A stretch of DNA of 50,086 bases from an uncultured Oscillospiraceae bacterium. Lineage in GTDB: Bacteria; Bacillota; Clostridia; Oscillospirales; Ruminococcaceae. The notes beneath the pieces are model-generated. The model was not told the DNA's origin. It did no database searches and was given only the letters and a program-made list of their open reading frames with translations. How positions within the stretch are numbered: position 1 is the first letter of the stretch; each line of letters begins with the position of its first letter. Shown piece by piece: positions 7,191 through 15,126 of the stretch. Position numbers and translations under genes: made by a program. The stretch lies in NCBI GenBank assembly GCA_902489475.1, contig CABUAH010000004.1:1-50086 (forward strand). The letters run 5' to 3'.

Positions 7191-8957
7191 ATGGATATGC
7201 TAAACATTAAAATAAACGGAATGGAGTTCGAGGCTCCTAAGGGAACAACCGTACTTGAAGCTGCAAGGCTTGCAAACGTTGAAATCCCTACTCTGTGTTT
7301 CCTCAAGGATATAAACGAAATAGGCGCTTGCCGTATTTGTATCGTTGAGGTTTCAGAAAAAAGAGGAGAATCAATGGGACCAAGAAGAATGATTGCGTCC
7401 TGCGTATACCCTATTTCTGAGGGTATGCATATTTTCACCAACACACCTAAGGTTTTAGAGTCTAGGAAAAAGACTCTTGAGCTTATTCTTTCAAACCACG
7501 AAAGAAAATGTCTTTCATGTGTAAGAAGCGGAAACTGTGAGCTTCAAAAGCTTTGTAAAGACATGGGAGTAGACGTTGAAAGCACATACGACGGAGAGGT
7601 TACATCCTTTGAGCTTGACACCTCTGCCGCGCACATGGTTAGAGATAATAACAAGTGTATCTTGTGCAGACGGTGCGTTGCAGTTTGTGAAAAGACTCAG
7701 GGCATCGGTGTTATCGGTGCAAATGAAAGAGGTTTTAAAACAAATATCGCCTGTGCTTTTGAGGACGATCTTGCTAACACCTCATGCGTTTCATGCGGAC
7801 AGTGTATTGCTGTTTGCCCTGTAGGTGCTCTTTATGAAAAAGACAACACATCTGCTATTTTTGAAGCTATTGCAGATGAAAGCAAAACTGTTATCGTACA
7901 AACCGCTCCTGCTGTTCGTGCAGCTCTCGGAGAAGAATTCGGTTATCCTATCGGAACAGATGTTGAGGGTAAAATGGCAGCTGCTTTAAGACGTCTTGGT
8001 TTTAACAAGGTTTTTGACACTGACTTTGCAGCAGACCTCACTATCATGGAAGAGGCTCACGAGTTCTTAGACAGATTTAAAAACGGCGGAAAGCTTCCGC
8101 TTATCACTTCCTGTTCACCGGGATGGGTAAAATACTGCGAGCATTATTTCCCTGATATGACAGAGAATCTTTCATCATGTAAATCTCCTATGCAGATGTT
8201 TGGTGCGACAGCTAAAACATACTATGCAGATAAGTTGGGAATCAAGCCTGACGATATGGTTGTTGTTGCAGTTATGCCTTGTACCGCTAAGAAGTTTGAG
8301 GTGGGCAGAGATGACGAAAACGCTGCCGGTGTTGCAGACGTTGACTTTGCAATCACCACTCGTGAGCTTGCAAGAATGATCGAAAGAGCAGGAATCAAGT
8401 TTACAGAGCTTCCTGACGAAGAGTTCGATGCACCTTTAGGAATTTCAACCGGTGCGGGAGTTATCTTCGGAGCAACAGGCGGAGTTATGGAAGCTGCGCT
8501 CAGAACTGCTGTTGAAGAGCTTACAGGTGAAGAGCTTAAGGCAGTTGACTTCACTGATGTTCGTGGAACAGACGGCATCAAAGAAGCTACTTATAATGTT
8601 GCGGGAATTGATGTTAAGGTTGCTGTAGCGTCTGGTCTTTCAAATGCTAGAGAGCTTTTGAACAAGGTTAAGTCCGGCGAAGCTGATTATCAGTTTATTG
8701 AAATCATGGGTTGTCCGGGCGGATGTGTAAACGGCGGAGGACAGCCTCAACAGCCGGGATGGGTTAGAAACACAACTGACATCAAAGCGCTTCGTGCTAA
8801 GGTACTTTATGACATTGATAAGAATATGCCTATAAGAAAATCTCACGAAAATCCGGCTATTAAGCAGGTTTATGATGAATTTTTCGGAGAGCCGGGAAGT
8901 GAAAAGGCTCATCACATTCTTCATACATCTTATGTTAAGAGAGGCTTATACAAATAA
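7191..8957 (+). CDS. [FeFe]-hydrogenase catalytic subunit, group A3-like (HndD/HydA type)
   Basis: Reduces protons to H2, probably coupling NAD(P)H and reduced ferredoxin as electron donors. Seen in 588 residues: a plant-type 2Fe-2S domain (C36, C47, C50, C71); a His/Cys-ligated 4Fe-4S site (H103, C107, C110, C116); two 4Fe-4S clusters (C156-C166 and C199-C209); then the H-cluster domain with L1 TSCSPGW (306-312), L2 MPCTAKKFE (362-370) and L3 EIMGCPGGCVNGGGQP (504-519). L1 has Ser where the textbook TSCCPxW has a second Cys. AAAGGAGGG precedes the start, 15 bases after the NuoF-like gene. A strong terminator follows. No maturases (HydE/F/G) are in the window. Confidence 0.96.
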   Translation: MDMLNIKINGMEFEAPKGTTVLEAARLANVEIPTLCFLKDINEIGACRICIVEVSEKRGESMGPRRMIASCVYPISEGMHIFTNTPKVLESRKKTLELILSNHERKCLSCVRSGNCELQKLCKDMGVDVESTYDGEVTSFELDTSAAHMVRDNNKCILCRRCVAVCEKTQGIGVIGANERGFKTNIACAFEDDLANTSCVSCGQCIAVCPVGALYEKDNTSAIFEAIADESKTVIVQTAPAVRAALGEEFGYPIGTDVEGKMAAALRRLGFNKVFDTDFAADLTIMEEAHEFLDRFKNGGKLPLITSCSPGWVKYCEHYFPDMTENLSSCKSPMQMFGATAKTYYADKLGIKPDDMVVVAVMPCTAKKFEVGRDDENAAGVADVDFAITTRELARMIERAGIKFTELPDEEFDAPLGISTGAGVIFGATGGVMEAALRTAVEELTGEELKAVDFTDVRGTDGIKEATYNVAGIDVKVAVASGLSNARELLNKVKSGEADYQFIEIMGCPGGCVNGGGQPQQPGWVRNTTDIKALRAKVLYDIDKNMPIRKSHENPAIKQVYDEFFGEPGSEKAHHILHTSYVKRGLYK

Positions 8958-8960
8958 TTA

Positions 8961-8999
8961 AATAAAGAGCGCATCAAATTGATGCGCTCTTTATTTTAA
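8961..8999 (+). terminator. Rho-independent terminator of the hydrogenase operon
   Basis: A perfect 15-bp stem (8961-8975 with 8981-8995, core AGAGCGCATC/GATGCGCTCT) and a 5-base loop are followed by TTATTTT. It lies immediately after the hydrogenase stop codon and could work in both directions. Confidence 0.95.
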
Positions 9000-9104
9000 C
9001 TGATCTGCTTGTTCTATAACTTTTGCGATTAGAAAACGATAATCATGTGATTACATAAAAATACTCTCCGGTTTAGATTGTAGAAAAAACATTGTAGTAA
9101 ATTA

Positions 9105-9276
9105 AAAAAGGGGGCGCTTTCACTTGCAAAGCGTCCCCTCTTTTTAAACAGTCCACCGGACTGTTTAAAATTCACCCCTTGAAAAGCGCTTTGGTCAAAA
9201 GATTTCGCCGTCTGCGGACGGCGACCAAGGCTCTGCCTTTGGAAACTGCAAGCTTTTAAAAAAGCTTGACCAAAAC
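9105..9276. repeat. Multi-hairpin intergenic repeat (family 3)
   Basis: A chain of hairpins without a gene. Hairpin 1 is at 9105-9145 (GGGGGCGCTTT against AAAGCGTCCCC, with flanking A and T tracts). Hairpin 2 is a perfect AAACAGTCC-ACC-GGACTGTTT at 9146-9166. An outer stem TTTGGTCAA (9190-9198) with TTGACCAAA (9266-9274) then encloses three hairpins: CGCCGTC-TGCG-GACGGCG, CCAAGGC...GCCTTTGG and CAAGCTTT...AAAGCTTG. The last 55 bases recur exactly at 1-55. It lies between convergent transcription units. The preceding 9000-9104 shows nothing recognisable. Confidence 0.85.
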
Positions 9277-9308
9277 TTTTATTTTGGGCTTTTAGACAAT
9301 CTGAACAA

Positions 9309-9330
9309 CCGGAGAATCCTCTTCGGTTAT
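9309..9330. terminator. Possible terminator between convergent units
   Basis: The hairpin AACCGGAGA-ATCC-TCTTCGGTT has nine pairs with one wobble. The T-rich tract lies on its plus-strand side (ATTTTTAATTT), so it suits plus-strand read-through better than the minus-strand CAP gene that ends at 9343. Confidence 0.45.
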
Positions 9331-9342
9331 TTTTAATTTACC

Positions 9343-10641
9343 TTATTTTTTAGCCGTTGTTTTTTGAGCCTTTGATGTTGTTTTTGGTTTTGTCTTAGAA
9401 CTTTCTGTTGAAGCAGGATTTTCAGGAAGCGTAGATTTTACCTCGCCAATCGGTGTGTAAAAGCACGCCGTCCAATATTCAAATTTATAGCTTTCATCGT
9501 CATCAAGATAATAATGCGAGCTTCCGAAGTATTTAAACTCCGGATTTAAAATATTGCTTCGCATACTTTCATTACTCATCCACTGCGACACCGTTTCTAT
9601 TGCACTTTTCTGCCCTGCGGCAATATTTTCTCCGTAAAGCTTAAACGATAAGCCGTAATCACTCATTATCGTTTTCAGCTTCCTACCGTCAAGCCGTTTA
9701 TGCCCAAAGCTTTGAGAGATTTCTTTTGCTCTTACCAATGCCGCCTGATCAAGCGTTTTATGAGCGGTAAGCGGTTCAAGCCCCCTGTTTGTTCTCTCAA
9801 GGTTTACAAGCCGTAAAAGCTCTGTACAATAGCTGTCAACCGGGGCGTATTTGGGAAGAGTAGTAGTTGTCGTGGTAGTAGTGGTGGTTGTGGTAGTGGT
9901 TGTTGTCTTTTTCTTAGTTGACTTCGGAGTAGCTTTGGTGGATTTTTTAGTCGTTGTTTTTTTTGTTGTTGTAGTAGTTGTTGTCGTTTTTTTTGTAGTT
10001 ATGGTGTTCCCCGATTCGTCAGTTTCCACAGACGTGGTCGTCGGCTCAGTTGTTGTAGTTTTCGGCATTGCCGTAAACCTCGACCTTTTACCACTTTTGG
10101 TTGTCTTTTTGGTTGTTGTCGAAACAGTAGTGGTTGTAGTCGTCGACTCAGCCTTCAAAACCTTCATCGACAAAAGATCTATATATATGCTGTCGTCTAA
10201 AACCTCCACAATATGTCCGTTGACGAGAAATGTTTTAGTTGTGCCTCCGTTGCTCGTTTTAAAGGTTATTTTGCCGTCATTCTCACTGACACTGAGCCTG
10301 TTTCCTAAATCATCAAGGAACTCGCTTTGCTTTATCCTGTTTCCAAGCGAATCGCAAAGCAGATAACTTTTCTCTCCGTCAAGCTTTATAAATGTAACCG
10401 CATCAAGCATAAAGCTTGTTACATATTCCTTTTCTGTCCCCTTAACTTGAACCTTTTTAAGAACCTCAGGCGATTCAAAGCTTTCACCGCCTTTAAGAGT
10501 GATTCCGGAAATATTCAATTGAGAAAGCTCCGACTTTCCACCTGTACTGTCTGACTTTAATACAAAGTAGACTGCTGCTGCCGCTACAGCAAGTATTATG
10601 AGCGATACAAAAATCGCTCCCGCTTTCTTAATTTTTTTCAA
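9343..10641 (-). CDS. Membrane-anchored CAP/SCP-domain surface protein with Thr-rich linker
   Basis: A predicted exported protein of 432 residues. It has a hydrophobic N-terminal segment (about 10-30, probably an uncleaved anchor), a beta-rich domain with FLDDLGNRLSV, a long Lys/Thr linker (about 165-265, including runs of pure threonine), and a C-terminal CAP domain. The CAP part shows LRLVNLERTNRGLEPL, GHKRLDGR and YGENIAAG. The HRANIL-type histidine of the CAP pocket is replaced (ESMRSNIL), so any metal-dependent activity is doubtful. The frame is open to a TTG at 10647, but that is too close to the GGAGGG site; a second TTG at 10641 has six-base spacing. It is the last gene behind its paralogue and a sugar transferase. 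Function unknown. Confidence 0.85.
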   Translation of the reverse strand: MKKIKKAGAIFVSLIILAVAAAAVYFVLKSDSTGGKSELSQLNISGITLKGGESFESPEVLKKVQVKGTEKEYVTSFMLDAVTFIKLDGEKSYLLCDSLGNRIKQSEFLDDLGNRLSVSENDGKITFKTSNGGTTKTFLVNGHIVEVLDDSIYIDLLSMKVLKAESTTTTTTVSTTTKKTTKSGKRSRFTAMPKTTTTEPTTTSVETDESGNTITTKKTTTTTTTTKKTTTKKSTKATPKSTKKKTTTTTTTTTTTTTTTTLPKYAPVDSYCTELLRLVNLERTNRGLEPLTAHKTLDQAALVRAKEISQSFGHKRLDGRKLKTIMSDYGLSFKLYGENIAAGQKSAIETVSQWMSNESMRSNILNPEFKYFGSSHYYLDDDESYKFEYWTACFYTPIGEVKSTLPENPASTESSKTKPKTTSKAQKTTAKK

Positions 10642-10738
10642 AATCAACCCTCCTCATGGGTTTTGAAATTTAAAGCCGCCGCCGATATTTTCGACAGACG
10701 GCAGATATAACCTTACTAATTCCCTACCAATATGCAGA

Positions 10739-11860
10739 TTACATAGGCGTGTAAAATAACTGAATCCAATAATCGTAATAACAGTTGCTGTCATTGCTTA
10801 CATAAACGTGTCCGAGTCCCATATATTCATAATTAGGATTCAAAATATTTGCTCTATGGTCAGGTGAATTCATCCAATCATTTACGACCTCACGAGCCGA
10901 CTGAGAACCGCAAGCCAAATTTTCTCCCATATAGTAATATGACAAACCGTAGTCGCTAAACACTGTGTTTGCCGCTCTTCCGTCAGGACGAGTATGACTT
11001 GGGGAGGAAACAGCTTCCTTTGCCCTTACCAATGCCGCTTGATCCAAAAGATATATCGCTTTAAGAGGCTTTAACCCATAATTTGCTCTTTCATTATTTA
11101 CAAGTCTTAAAACCTCTGCGCCGTCACCTGATGGCGTATACGGTGCAAATGTCGTAGTAGCTCTTGTAGTTGTCGTGGTAGTAGTTGTTGTAGCAGCCTT
11201 AGTTGTTGTGGTAGTCCATTGTGTTTTGGGCTGTACAGCCGTTTGATTTTGCGTAGGAGTTGTTTGAACAAAAGTATTTTCCGTTGTTTTCTCCTCAGTT
11301 TTGGAGGTTGTTGTGGTCGTAGCCGTAGTTGTTTTATTAGTTTTGCTTACAGCTCCATGCGGAATTGAAAGCTTATAACCGTCAACAAACAAAACTCCAC
11401 TCTTTAAAGACACCGAGTGAGTATTTACTGCAAACTCATTTATTTCTTCCCCTGCCAAGTTCTCAAATCTAAGCTTTCCGTCCTCTGCATAAACTGTAAT
11501 TCTGTTACCACTGTCATCTAAGAAATCGGTTTGATTGTACTTTTTCCCCATATTTGATACAATTACATAATCACCGTTTTCCTGTTTTATCTGAGTGATA
11601 GAATCCAAATCAAAGGAAGCGAGATACTCGCTGTTTGTATTTTCATCAATTTGAATATCGAGAGAATAATCTGCTGTAAAAATTTCACCGGTTCCCTGCA
11701 TTGACATTGCCGAAAGCTTTTGATCAAGCACTTCGGTTTCAGAATCTATATACATTACCGCAGAATATGCATAAAGTATTATCATTACTACTCCGATAAG
11801 GAATACTATTGCTGCAATTGATCGTTCATGTTTTTGAAGTTTATCCAGTAATCCCTTCAT
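10739..11860 (-). CDS. Membrane-anchored CAP/SCP-domain surface protein, paralogue
   Basis: A paralogue of the next gene downstream, with the same plan: an N-terminal membrane segment (about 15-38), a beta-rich domain containing FLDDSGNRITV, a Thr-rich linker (about 170-245) and a CAP domain. Here the CAP signature is complete: LRLVNNERANYGLKPL, HTRPDGR, YMGENLACG and SPDHRANILNP with its histidine. Bacterial CAP proteins of this kind (YkwD-like) are surface proteins of mostly unknown function. AAAGGA stands eight bases before the ATG at 11860; a GTG one codon earlier is less likely. It lies 23 bases after the sugar transferase and 97 bases before its paralogue, so all three are probably co-transcribed. 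Confidence 0.88.
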   Translation of the reverse strand: MKGLLDKLQKHERSIAAIVFLIGVVMIILYAYSAVMYIDSETEVLDQKLSAMSMQGTGEIFTADYSLDIQIDENTNSEYLASFDLDSITQIKQENGDYVIVSNMGKKYNQTDFLDDSGNRITVYAEDGKLRFENLAGEEINEFAVNTHSVSLKSGVLFVDGYKLSIPHGAVSKTNKTTTATTTTTSKTEEKTTENTFVQTTPTQNQTAVQPKTQWTTTTTKAATTTTTTTTTRATTTFAPYTPSGDGAEVLRLVNNERANYGLKPLKAIYLLDQAALVRAKEAVSSPSHTRPDGRAANTVFSDYGLSYYYMGENLACGSQSAREVVNDWMNSPDHRANILNPNYEYMGLGHVYVSNDSNCYYDYWIQLFYTPM

Positions 11861-11883
11861 CACTTATATCCTTTCATCTGGAA

Positions 11884-13317
11884 TTAGCTTAAACTACTGT
11901 CTTTAGATTCCTTAATTTTTTCCGGTGCTTTTGCTGAAGGTGTAATCTCTTGTTCTCCAATTCCCTCAGTGCTTTCCGGTGTGAACAATATTTTTATTGT
12001 CTGTAACATTATACGCAAATCAAGCAGTAAAGAGTACTGTTCAATATACATAAGATCAAGTTTAAGTTTGTCATATGGGGTTGTATTGTATTTTCCCAAA
12101 ACCTGAGCGTAGCCTGTAAGACCGGCTTTAACTTTAAGACGATAAGCAAACTCAGGCATATGACGTTCGTACTCCTTAGCAATCTCAGGTCTTTCAGGTC
12201 TTGGACCTACAAACGACATATCTCCCTTTAACACATTCAAAAACTGAGGTATCTCGTCAAATCTCACCTTTCTCATGAATCTTCCGATAGGAGTTATTCT
12301 ATCATCTTTCTCAGATGCAAGCCTTGCCTTTCCGTCACCCTCTGCATTTTCTACCATGCTTCTGAATTTATAGACATAAAACTCCTTGCCGTCACGAGTG
12401 AGTCTAACCTGCTTATAAAAAACAGGACCGTGATCATAGAGCTTGATCAGCAATGCGCACACAAGCATTATCGGTGAGGACAATATGACACAAATAAGGC
12501 TGAAAACTATATCAATTGTTCTCTTGATAATCTTTTCTTCAAAAGTAAATCCTATGTTTCTTGAAAGATAAAGAGGAGTGTCAAAAATGTGGATTTCATC
12601 ACAGCCCTTTAAAATGATGTCAGATATTTTAGGGTTAATATATGTTCTTATAGACTTTTCATAAGCATATTTCAACAGCTTATTTCTTATGTCCGCAGGA
12701 ATATCACATATAATAAGTCCGTCAAAGCCAACTATTTTTTCTTTTATCTCCTCAAGCGGAGCGCTTATACTGATAGATGAACAAATAATATACTTGTCCA
12801 CTCTCATACTCATTTTCTGTATAAGATCCCTTGCGGCTGTGCTTCCGTACACTATTATCATTTTTTTCGGAGGGTAGATATGTGCATAAACCTTTTTGGA
12901 AACAATGCACCATATTATTGCCGTCGCAATGTCAAACATTGTAAGTCCAATCATTGGAAGAAGCGAAAGAAAGCCTCGTCTTATCAAGCTTATCATAAAG
13001 TATATCACAAAATTTGACATCAAAATAGCAAGCACCTGTGAAAGCACAAGTCCGGAAATTTTCAACGAACCTACCTTATAAGCATTCACAAGCCTTGAGA
13101 AAACCACATATATAACCATATATATGAGCATTAAAAGAACATTACCCCTTCTCCACAAGGTATCCGTTCTAAGCTCCGGGGAATAGTTAAAATAGTTTTG
13201 CCACACGGAATTAAAAGCAACGCCCAAAACGATGACAATGACAAGAGCAAACATGAACATCATCATGCGTTTAAATTGTTCTTTATTTTTCAAGTTTGGT
13301 ATTACCACCTTTCTCAT
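11884..13317 (-). CDS. Polyprenyl-phosphate sugar-1-phosphate transferase (exopolysaccharide/capsule initiating)
   Basis: Starts assembly of a surface glycan by moving a sugar-phosphate from a nucleotide sugar to undecaprenyl phosphate. The 477 residues have four or five N-terminal membrane segments (about 17-150), a CoA-binding-like domain (VYGSTAARDLIQKM), one more membrane helix after KRTIDIVFSLI, and the bacterial sugar transferase catalytic domain: GPVFYKQVRLTRDG, YKFRSM, DEIPQFLNVLKGDMSFVGPRPERPE. No good ribosome site precedes the ATG at 13317; AAAGGTGG lies upstream of an in-frame TTG at 13293, a possible alternative start. A strong promoter lies about 110 bases upstream. It heads an operon with two CAP-domain surface proteins. 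The sugar is unknown. Confidence 0.93.
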   Translation of the reverse strand: MRKVVIPNLKNKEQFKRMMMFMFALVIVIVLGVAFNSVWQNYFNYSPELRTDTLWRRGNVLLMLIYMVIYVVFSRLVNAYKVGSLKISGLVLSQVLAILMSNFVIYFMISLIRRGFLSLLPMIGLTMFDIATAIIWCIVSKKVYAHIYPPKKMIIVYGSTAARDLIQKMSMRVDKYIICSSISISAPLEEIKEKIVGFDGLIICDIPADIRNKLLKYAYEKSIRTYINPKISDIILKGCDEIHIFDTPLYLSRNIGFTFEEKIIKRTIDIVFSLICVILSSPIMLVCALLIKLYDHGPVFYKQVRLTRDGKEFYVYKFRSMVENAEGDGKARLASEKDDRITPIGRFMRKVRFDEIPQFLNVLKGDMSFVGPRPERPEIAKEYERHMPEFAYRLKVKAGLTGYAQVLGKYNTTPYDKLKLDLMYIEQYSLLLDLRIMLQTIKILFTPESTEGIGEQEITPSAKAPEKIKESKDSSLS

Positions 13318-13425
13318 AAACGAAAACGAAGAGTAATAGTTCTTTGAAAATACTTGCTGAATCCGATTATTTTATTTCATATTCGCAAAAACATGTTAAC
13401 TCTAAAAAATAAATACATTTTCATT

Positions 13426-13454
13426 AGTATACCACAATCTTCTTCTTTTTTCAA
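13426..13454 (-). promoter_or_regulatory. Promoter of the sugar transferase/CAP operon
   Basis: On the minus strand, TTGAAA (13449-13454), 17 bases, then TATACT (13426-13431). It leaves a leader of about 105 bases before the sugar transferase. Confidence 0.75.
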
Positions 13455-13543
13455 GTTATATTTTCATCGTCAAATTAACTCTGCTAGCCCCTTCTATTGC
13501 TAAATCTTTGTCTCAAAATATTACTTAGTATGATTTGTTCTCA

Positions 13544-13572
13544 TTGACAAAATATATGTTATATTGTAAAAT
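13544..13572 (+). promoter_or_regulatory. Promoter of the glycosyltransferase gene
   Basis: A consensus TTGACA (13544-13549), a 17-base spacer and TAAAAT (13567-13572). The transcript would have a leader of about 110 bases with a hairpin at 13637-13657. Confidence 0.85.
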
Positions 13573-13636
13573 GTATTTATATGATTAAAGACAATGGTTT
13601 CAACAATAGGTTTACGCCTGCCAGCAAATGTGTCAA

Positions 13637-13664
13637 TCCGTCGTCTTAGAAACGACGGACATCT
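13637..13664 (+). promoter_or_regulatory. Hairpin plus GACATC motif in the glycosyltransferase leader
   Basis: CCGTCGT-CTTAGAA-ACGACGG followed by ACATC closely resembles the right end of the family 1 and 2 repeats (a CCGCC...GGCGG hairpin followed by GACATC). No other part of those repeats is evident here, so it may be a remnant or a short relative. It lies in the predicted 5' untranslated region. Confidence 0.55.
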
Positions 13665-13691
13665 TGTATAAATTATAGGTGAAATAAATTT

Positions 13692-14534
13692 ATGGATATG
13701 GATTTTTTAAGAAAGAATTTGCCGCCGTACAGCGTTTTGATGTCTGTATATGTCAAGGAAAAACCGGCGAATTTGTCAGAAAGCTTAGCTAGTATCTTTG
13801 AGCAAACCGTACCTCCTGACGAGCTTGTGCTTGTCTGTGACGGAAAGCTTACGGACGAGCTTAACGTCATTATAAAGGCATTTGAAAGCGAATACAGCGA
13901 AATCTTTCGTTCAGTAAGGCTTCTTGAAAATGTCGGAACCGGTATGGCAGCGAACGAAGGCATCAAGGCTTGCCGAAATGAGCTTATCGCCAAAATGGAT
14001 TCCGATGATATTTGCGTTCCTGATAGATTTCAACGTCAGCTTATGATGTTTTTAAAAAATCCAAAGCTTGACATGGTTGGAGGATATATCGAAGAGTTTG
14101 ATGATGATACGAGAAAGCCTATTGCTGTTAAAAAAACTCCGATCAGCCATGAAGAAATTTTAAAATACGCTAAGAGAAGAAGTCCGTTTAACAACCAGAC
14201 GTTGATCTATCGCAAATCATTTGCCCAAAAAGTTGGCGGATACACCAACATAAAGCGTTGTGAGGATTATGAGTTTATAACAAAAATGCTCATGGCAGGG
14301 GCAATAGGTGAAAATCTGCCTGAGGTTTTAGTTCAATATCGTGTTACCAAGGATAACTACAAGCGCAGAAAGAACTGGGCTAACACCAAAAGCTTTATAA
14401 AGGTTCGCTGGGGACTTCACAAATCAGGCTTTTCATCTCTTTGGGACTTTTTTGTGCCTGCTGCGGCACAGCTTATACTTTTTATTATGCCCGAAAAATT
14501 TACAAGCTGGGCATACGGTAAATTCTTACGATAA
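13692..14534 (+). CDS. Family 2 glycosyltransferase
   Basis: Predicted to transfer a sugar from a nucleotide donor to a glycan acceptor in the cytoplasm, likely for a surface polysaccharide given the divergent sugar transferase gene. The 280 residues hold a GT-A fold with YSVLMSVYVKEKPANLSESL near the start, the nucleotide-binding VGTGMAANEGI stretch, and MDSDDI carrying the metal-binding DxD. NNQTLIYRKSFAQKVGGY and CEDYEFITKML are conserved acceptor-side elements. AGGTGA precedes the ATG. It has its own strong promoter and is followed by an array of 76-bp tandem repeats and a terminator, so the array is probably the 3' part of its mRNA. Donor and acceptor are unknown. Confidence 0.92.
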   Translation: MDMDFLRKNLPPYSVLMSVYVKEKPANLSESLASIFEQTVPPDELVLVCDGKLTDELNVIIKAFESEYSEIFRSVRLLENVGTGMAANEGIKACRNELIAKMDSDDICVPDRFQRQLMMFLKNPKLDMVGGYIEEFDDDTRKPIAVKKTPISHEEILKYAKRRSPFNNQTLIYRKSFAQKVGGYTNIKRCEDYEFITKMLMAGAIGENLPEVLVQYRVTKDNYKRRKNWANTKSFIKVRWGLHKSGFSSLWDFFVPAAAQLILFIMPEKFTSWAYGKFLR

Positions 14535-14543
14535 ATTTTATTT

Positions 14544-15008
14544 GACCTGCTCTATATCTTTCTTTTAAGCCTAAAATTAGATCATCGTTGATTCTCAGTT
14601 GCAAACCTACACTTTAACTGACCTGCTCTGCAACTTTCTTTTAAGTCTAAAATTAGAGCATCGTTTGCTCTTAGTTGCAAACCTAAGCTTTAACTGACCT
14701 GCTCTCAAACTTTCTTTTAAATCTAAAAGTAGAGCATCGTTGATTCTCAGTTGCAAACCTAAGCTTTAACTGACCTGCTCTGCAACTTCCTTTTAAGTCT
14801 AAAATTAGAGCATGGTTGATTCTCAGTTGCAAACCTTCACTTTAACTGACCTGCTCTGAAACTTTCTTTTAAGCCTAAAAGTAGAGCATGGTTGATTCTC
14901 AGTTGTAAACCCAGGCTTTAACTGACCTGCTCTGAAACTTTCTTTTTAAGTCTAGAATTAGAGCATCGTTTGCTCTTAGTTGTAAGTCTATGATTTATTC
15001 GACCTGCT
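14544..15008 (+). repeat. Array of six 76-bp tandem repeats, non-coding
   Basis: Units begin with GACCTGCT at 14544, 14620, 14696, 14772, 14848 and 14924 (the last is 77 bases), and an eighth-unit-sized stub begins at 15001. The period is not a multiple of three and no long frame crosses it. Five units contain TGCTCT paired at a distance with AGAGCA, around a smaller TTTTA-AGTC-TAAAA type hairpin. In units 2 and 6 AGAGCA can also pair with a nearby TGCTCT, giving an alternative fold. The stub at 15001 forms the left arm of the terminator. Confidence 0.95.
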
Positions 15009-15035
15009 GTTTTTTAACGGCAGGTTTTTATTTTT
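15001..15035 (+). terminator. Rho-independent terminator after the 76-bp array
   Basis: ACCTGCTG pairs with CGGCAGGT (one wobble) across a TTTTTTAA loop, followed by a T-rich tract. The left arm is the start of a further repeat unit, so the array runs directly into the terminator. Confidence 0.85.
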
Positions 15036-15072
15036 TAAAAAAGAATAAATATAAAATATACTTCATATAAAA

Positions 15073-15100
15073 AACGGCGAAGGAAAATTCCTCCGCCGTT
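15073..15100 (-). terminator. Rho-independent terminator of nifJ
   Basis: AACGGCGAAGGA and TCCTCCGCCGTT pair, with one mismatch, around AAAT. A run of T follows on the minus strand. It lies 27 bases beyond the nifJ stop. Confidence 0.85.
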
Positions 15101-15126
15101 TAATCATATCTGCGATTTAATCGTCA

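Noticed and set aside
9851..10366. A plus-strand frame that reads as long runs of valine
   Set aside because: It is the reverse reading of the threonine codons in the CAP protein linker; the opposite strand has an anchor segment and a recognisable CAP domain.
13318..13691. Search for a gene between the sugar transferase and glycosyltransferase
   Set aside because: Only divergent promoters, AT-rich leaders and one hairpin are seen; there is no credible frame.
14544..15008. The tandem array as a CRISPR
   Set aside because: Whole 76-base units repeat head to tail with no unique spacers, and there are no cas genes nearby.
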